A stretch of DNA of 64,000 nucleotides from contig JAKJXP020000082.1 in NCBI GenBank assembly GCA_022225965.2, positions 124,001 to 188,000 on the forward strand, given 5' to 3'. The DNA is from Diatrype stigma (taxonomy: Eukaryota > Ascomycota > Sordariomycetes > Xylariales > Diatrypaceae). Both the position numbers and the translations under genes were made by a program. Below are positions 59,688 through 64,000 of the stretch, one piece after another. Each line of letters starts with the position of its first letter. The first letter of the stretch is position 1. The notes under the pieces were generated by a model. That model ran no database searches. It was not told the DNA's origin and was given only the letters and a program-made list of their open reading frames with translations.

Positions 59688-61472
59688 ATGGACAGCTTAG
59701 CACCTGGTGGGCTTACGTCCCCAAGAGGCATCCTAAAATCGCGAGGACAGTTGGTATCACCCTACGAATCGGCCCCTCAGACCGAGAACCAGCAGCGGCA
59801 GCAACAGCAGCAGCAGCAGCAGCAGCAACAACAACAACAACAACAACAACAGCAAGAGCAAGAGCAACAGCCAACACCAAAATATACCACTGTTGGCTCT
59901 GTCTACAATCCCCAAGCCTCTCAGCCGCTCCAGCCTCCCGCCCGTCGAGGTCGCACCATCAAATGGCCTCCTACACCTCACTCGGATTCGCCACACCCTC
60001 TTCTTCCCAAGTCTGCATTCTCTGCATTGTCATATAGGAATGCCAACTCTCACATACCTCAGACACCTCCCTCTACTCTGGGTAGCTTTCAACATTACTC
60101 TCCTTTACGTCAGAATTTCGACCGTGCTGTTAGCCCCTCTACTAGTCCTGCCGCTTTCAACTTCGGTAATAACGACAGAGAAGTCACCACGCAAATGGCT
60201 GTAAGCCTAGATGCTCCCCTGCGATCACCTACGGAACTGGCAAACATGCTGCGTGGAAATCAACCTGGCGTTCAGGCCACGGCTGGCCCGAGCAAACATG
60301 ACGCAAAGTTACAGGGTGATGATGGCGGCGGCGACGACGATGATGCTGACACCGATGATGATCCTGCTGGAGAACCTCTTAGACGGATGTCGGTCAAGTC
60401 TTTGACAAACCTGGCCTCCTACCTGAACCCAATGCAGAAACCCGCCCAAAAACTTCTCTCGAAAGCTCAACTTGCACCAATCATGACCAACCCTTACGCC
60501 CAAGAGATGCTATCGTCGTACCAACCACAAGACTCCATGGGAGAACAGAGAAGTCTACCACTCAACGGCTCTCGGCATACTCGCTCCGACCCTGTCGCCA
60601 TGGGGGATCTATTGCAGTCAGCTAGAGCGGGCGAGAGCAGCGGCCGGAATCGACCCTTGAGAATCCCCCCTGGTTTCGACTTCCCACCCCAGAGAGGTTC
60701 TATGGGCCCAGGCTATCAAGCTGTGAGAGACTCCACCCCTGGAGCTCTTCCCAGAGGGGCTGGAGTACCTCAGCCACTCACAGCAGGTCCGCCCGGCCAA
60801 CGCCACTATAGAGCCTCTGCTTTGGAGTCCATGGATGCCATGCCGAATAACTTTCGAAGATCCCAAGATATCAATGAGGAGGCTCTGATGCCGAATCCGT
60901 ATAACGCACATATACAACACCACCATCCACAATATTCTCTAGATGCAGAATCTAGCGCAGCCTTTGAAAATGACGGCTTATCTTCGATCCGGGAAATGCT
61001 AGCTCAAGGCAACGGCAAGGGAAGAGCAACTATACGGTCCAAAGTGGTTGATACTTTGCCCGCAGAGGATGTCAGTGATCTATACCCTGAAGGTCTTCCT
61101 GCAAACTTCGGTATCAATACGATGCTACTGCCGCGAGATTGGGCACAAGACTATCCTTTGGACCAGACGCATGAACGACGCAGAGCCACGAACATCACAG
61201 AGCATATGTCTAGAACGCTGAGACACTTTTACAGCGGCGCCGATATGTTCGATAAGACAATCGACGAAGCAATTGAAGACCGAAACCGTCGTGCTTTCCA
61301 TCAGACTCTCGGTGTTATAGGTGGCGAGAGGAAGAAGGCTAAGATTAACCCAGAATTGCGTATCAAGGACGCGGCTGCAATCCCGACCCACGAGCATGCT
61401 GAACCGCTATTGAATATGGCATTTCAGACATTCCTCAACTTCCAAGACACACAATCCAATGACTCCCTTTAG
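59688..61472 (+). CDS. Conserved fungal protein of unknown function with polyQ tract (single exon)
   Basis: An uninterrupted 594-aa frame starting MDSLAPGGLTSPRGILKSRG. Residues about 36-60 are almost pure Gln (CAG/CAA mix). A proline-rich disordered half follows, with short motifs that look conserved (RRGRTIKWPPTP, HYSPLRQNFDRAVSPST, LRSPTELANMLRG), then an acidic Asp run (GGGDDDDADTDDDP). The C-terminal ~130 residues look folded: VDTLPAEDVSDLYPEGLPAN, INTMLLPRDWAQDYPLDQTH, MSRTLRHFYSGADMFDKTID, EAIEDRNRRAFHQTLGVIGG. I do not recognise the family. SP/TP motifs suggest regulation by proline-directed kinases, which is inference. Codon use and length support a real gene. The start is the first ATG of the long frame; overlapping frames through the CAG tract are shadows. 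Confidence 0.82.
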   Translation: MDSLAPGGLTSPRGILKSRGQLVSPYESAPQTENQQRQQQQQQQQQQQQQQQQQQQEQEQQPTPKYTTVGSVYNPQASQPLQPPARRGRTIKWPPTPHSDSPHPLLPKSAFSALSYRNANSHIPQTPPSTLGSFQHYSPLRQNFDRAVSPSTSPAAFNFGNNDREVTTQMAVSLDAPLRSPTELANMLRGNQPGVQATAGPSKHDAKLQGDDGGGDDDDADTDDDPAGEPLRRMSVKSLTNLASYLNPMQKPAQKLLSKAQLAPIMTNPYAQEMLSSYQPQDSMGEQRSLPLNGSRHTRSDPVAMGDLLQSARAGESSGRNRPLRIPPGFDFPPQRGSMGPGYQAVRDSTPGALPRGAGVPQPLTAGPPGQRHYRASALESMDAMPNNFRRSQDINEEALMPNPYNAHIQHHHPQYSLDAESSAAFENDGLSSIREMLAQGNGKGRATIRSKVVDTLPAEDVSDLYPEGLPANFGINTMLLPRDWAQDYPLDQTHERRRATNITEHMSRTLRHFYSGADMFDKTIDEAIEDRNRRAFHQTLGVIGGERKKAKINPELRIKDAAAIPTHEHAEPLLNMAFQTFLNFQDTQSNDSL

Positions 61473-61701
61473 AAGTCCGATGGTAGTTGAAGAGCACAGA
61501 GTGCATACTTGGGTTATGTCTTTACAGTAGCGATCACGAGCTCTACCCATTTTTCGCATTTGGGAGCCATGTCACATCGGCTTTGGAGATGAGATGCCTT
61601 GAATTTGGGTCAAGCAGGTTCAAGCATGAGCTGATTCTGTCACGGGGCTTGCCTTGGCAAATCGATTCGCTCATGACAGGAGTGATGGATGAAAGCATAG
61701 G

Positions 61702-61752
<51 letters not shown>

Positions 61753-62482
61753 NNNNNNNNNNCCCATCACCAACCCTCTTCCACACACCCCCCCCCCCAA
61801 CCGAACGAGAAACGGGAAAAAAGAAAGAGGAAAAGAAAAAAAGTAATGGAGAGATGCTTTCTAAGCCCCTAATACATTGATTTTGGTAATCTCTTGTTCC
61901 TCCAGCACCTCCTGTGGTGGTATACCGACAATAATGGTAATAGGGGGTCATACGTTACTGCCAAGAGGAGTTTACGTCAGAAAGGGATGTCTACACAGTG
62001 AAGTCACAAGAGGCTCACTATAATCGTGAGAATAGCAACGGCCGAAGAAAGACCCTTCGGGCTCACCTAGTGATAGAGAGCAATGGGCTGATTGGATGCT
62101 GGCGAACGGAGACTTGTATTGTTAGGACGTTGTCTGTAATGTATTCAGCTAATTATCCACCACCACCATCACCCAATCGCATTAATGAGCAACATTCGAT
62201 GCTTTTTATAATCACCGTTCTTTGAATGCTGAGAATCTAGTGGTATTTTGCTTTCACGTTTTTGTTCTAGTATGGATTTTCGTGACTTCATTTATGACAA
62301 GATGTAAAGAAGACAAGTCTCTCGCGAAGCCGAGCTCGATTGGCATGTCTTTCAAGGCACACCCTACCTGTAAAAATTATTAGGTACTGAAGTAAGAGCT
62401 CTCAAGTGATCCAAACAGAAGTAAACAGCCATCCACTCATCCAATCATCCATCCGTACATTCATTCAGTCGTCCACTCATCT
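61473..62482. other. Intergenic region between convergent genes, with homopolymer and gap
   Basis: 3' flanks of the polyQ gene and of rev3. A 49-base G run (61704-61752) runs into ten Ns (61753-61762). No gene seen. Confidence 0.5.
61704..61762. other. Poly-G run (49 nt) and assembly gap (10 N)
   Basis: An uninterrupted G homopolymer ends directly in Ns. Runs like this at contig ends are a known artefact of two-colour sequencing chemistry, where no signal is read as G. Confidence 0.9.
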
Positions 62483-64000
62483 TCACCATTCCAACGACTC
62501 CCGAGCCCGAGCCTGATGGCCACCACCAGCTTCCTCTTCCCGCCACTCTTCCCACTCTTCCCACCCCCCCTTGCCTCCTCCTCCTCCTCCTCCGCCTTCC
62601 CCCACCTCCCTCTCTCCATCTCCATGTGCACCCTCATACTCCCCATAGAACTCCCCATCCTCCCTCTCCAGCCGGGCCACCAGCCCCCTCACAGCCGGCT
62701 CCACGACCGCCCTCTCGGCCCGGTACCGCGCCCCCTGCTTCATGCGCGTGTAGAAGACGGGACAGTCCCCGCTGTCGCAGGGTATCGTGTCCGTGACGTC
62801 GGCACCACCACCGCCGCCATCGAGCGGCGCCAGCCCGGCGCAGCTGCGGCACACGCGCGCCACGTCGAGCAGCTTGGCCTCCTCGGCTGCGAGCCGCGCC
62901 TGCAGCGTGAGGAGGGAGGCGGGCGCGTCGGGGCCCTTGCATCGGCTGCAGAGGGGGAGGTCGTCGGCATTGCTGTTGTTGTTATCGTTGTTATAGTAGT
63001 AGGTGTTGCTATTGTTGCTGTTCTTCTTGAGCTTGACGTCGCAGACGAGGCACGCCGCGGCTCTCATGTAGGATTCCAGGGTAGCGGCAGCCGCCCCTTT
63101 TTTCCTCGTCATCGCTGCTACTAGACCACCACCACCACCACCACCACCGTCGTGATGATGATGATGGTTGCCGATATCATGGGCGGCGTGGGGATCCACG
63201 CGCCGGATGCGCTGCACCTTGGGCATCTCGTCGTACCACTGGCGCACGTTGGCGCCGACGAGGTTGAAGATGCGCTCGAGGGGCGGGATCAGGTTCTTGG
63301 CGATGTAGTAGTCGGCGTCGAGGCGCAGGTGCGAGGCGGCGCCGCCCGGCGCGAGCAGGTCCGCGGGCGCGACGCAGCGGTCGGCGAGCCGGGCGCCGGG
63401 CGCCCCCGTCACCACCACGTAGGGCACGCGCTCGCCGTACTGGGGCTCGGCGCGCGCGTCGCCCAGCATGCGGCGCGCGCTGACGAGGGCGCCGGGGGGC
63501 GGGGGAGGGCCGGGGCCAACATCGACGCCGCCGTTGGCGTTCTTGTACGTGCCCAGCTTCACCTCGCGCGCGAAGCAGAAGTCCTGGATGGAGACGGCGC
63601 CGCGCATGATCTTGTCGCACTGGCGCTGGAAGTAGCGCTTGACCTGGCTGAGGTCGGCCGTGTCGAACAGGAGCCGCAGGGCCTTCTCCTCGATCTTCTG
63701 CTCGGCGGGCGTGCCGTCGCGGCGGACCGTCTCGATGCCCTTGGCGTCGAACTCCGGGCGGGCCTGGCCGGGATCTTCGTACTTGTAGCCCACGTAGCGC
63801 TTCTTGGCCAGCAGGACGCAGGGGTGGTAGACCTTCTCGAACTTGAGCTTGACGGGGCGCGGGTTCATGTCCGTCACGGCCTGCGCGATCTCGTTGCCGA
63901 TCGCGAAGGCCTGGTCCTTGGTCCGCCCGGGAAGCGACACGAACAGGCTGTCCGTGTCGCCGTACACTACCTCCGCCTGCCACTTCGAGACCGAGTGGAT
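62483..64000 (-). CDS. rev3: DNA polymerase zeta catalytic subunit, C-terminal part (5' partial at window edge)
   Basis: The frame enters from beyond 64000 (SVSKWQAEVV) and ends at a TGA at 62483-62485. The B-family polymerase motif C appears at once as VYGDTDSLFVS with the catalytic Asp pair, followed by VKLKFEKVYHPCVLLAKKRY VGYKYE (thumb), then KRYFQRQCDKIM and LDADYYIAKNLIPPLERIFN. The C-terminal metal-binding module is present: CysA CLVC...CSRC with an Asn-rich loop, and CysB CRSC...CDSGDC with PVFYTRMK, which holds a 4Fe-4S cluster in Rev3. YVGYKYEDP and the CysB ending are typical of Rev3, as opposed to Pol1/2/3. Pol zeta extends mismatched ends during translesion synthesis. Gly/His-rich and Glu/Gly-rich low-complexity stretches interrupt and follow the conserved parts. 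Strong GC bias. Confidence 0.93.
   Translation of the reverse strand: MHSVSKWQAEVVYGDTDSLFVSLPGRTKDQAFAIGNEIAQAVTDMNPRPVKLKFEKVYHPCVLLAKKRYVGYKYEDPGQARPEFDAKGIETVRRDGTPAEQKIEEKALRLLFDTADLSQVKRYFQRQCDKIMRGAVSIQDFCFAREVKLGTYKNANGGVDVGPGPPPPPGALVSARRMLGDARAEPQYGERVPYVVVTGAPGARLADRCVAPADLLAPGGAASHLRLDADYYIAKNLIPPLERIFNLVGANVRQWYDEMPKVQRIRRVDPHAAHDIGNHHHHHDGGGGGGGGLVAAMTRKKGAAAATLESYMRAAACLVCDVKLKKNSNNSNTYYYNNDNNNSNADDLPLCSRCKGPDAPASLLTLQARLAAEEAKLLDVARVCRSCAGLAPLDGGGGGADVTDTIPCDSGDCPVFYTRMKQGARYRAERAVVEPAVRGLVARLEREDGEFYGEYEGAHGDGEREVGEGGGGGGGGKGGWEEWEEWREEEAGGGHQARARESLEW

Noticed and set aside
62516..63124. 202-codon plus ORF over rev3
   Set aside because: Antisense shadow of the GC-rich Rev3 coding region.
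1..64000. Secondary-metabolite or defence gene cluster
   Set aside because: No PKS, NRPS, terpene synthase, NLR or similar core gene was seen; neighbours are unrelated housekeeping genes.

Overview
This window looks like nuclear DNA of a filamentous ascomycete (Pezizomycotina, probably Sordariomycetes). Genes carry short introns of about 50-170 bp with GT..AG ends and CTAAC/CTGAC-like branch points. Gene content is typical of the group: a Tea1-type kelch protein, an Rgd1-type F-BAR/RhoGAP, Med12, Mic19, Tyw3, Ept1/Cpt1, an AP-1-like bZIP and Rev3. Telomere-like TTAGGG motifs also occur. No tRNA, rRNA, CRISPR or bacterial operon structure was seen. Exon boundaries were worked out by hand from splice signals and frame continuity; for every multi-exon gene listed, the summed exons are a multiple of three.

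Layout. 1-3268 (+): 3' part of a kelch/coiled-coil polarity protein. 4705-5329 (-): decayed protein kinase. 7061-9013 (-): seven-exon secreted Asn/Gly-rich protein. 9653-10183: Mutator-type MITE 'A'. 13793-14875 (-): S1/P1 nuclease. 15854-16357: related MITE 'B' in opposite orientation. 16702-18093 (+): PQ-loop vacuolar transporter. 18931-19204 (-): 57-residue secreted peptide. 21310-22089 (-): decayed bacterial-type cytosine-C5 DNA methyltransferase. 25907-28577 (+): Rgd1. 29863-30602 (-): Asterix-like ER protein. 32006-33471 (+): conserved fungal protein of unknown function, with an assembly gap in its intron. 38137-42974 (+): Med12/Srb8. 44344-45111 (+): Mic19. 45685-46933 (-): Tyw3. 47902-49288 (-): ethanolamine/choline phosphotransferase. 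52194-53348 (-): bZIP factor. About 56151-57285 (+): decayed G-protein alpha subunit. 59688-61472 (+): unknown polyQ protein. 62483-64000 (-): C-terminal part of DNA polymerase zeta (Rev3), running off the end.

The intact genes are mostly unrelated housekeeping functions: cell polarity and Rho signalling, transcription, mitochondrial cristae, tRNA modification, phospholipid synthesis and translesion synthesis. They do not form a pathway cluster. Two secreted products, a nuclease and the two MITEs lie in the first 20 kb. Long gene-poor stretches (about 19-26, 33.5-38, 49-52 and 53-60 kb) hold relics and a strongly over-represented palindrome, TACCTAGGTA.

The most interesting signal is the pair of non-autonomous elements. 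Both have perfect 9-bp target duplications and share a core containing telomere-like repeats. Their terminal repeats differ, yet each holds two copies of its own motif exactly 22 bp apart.
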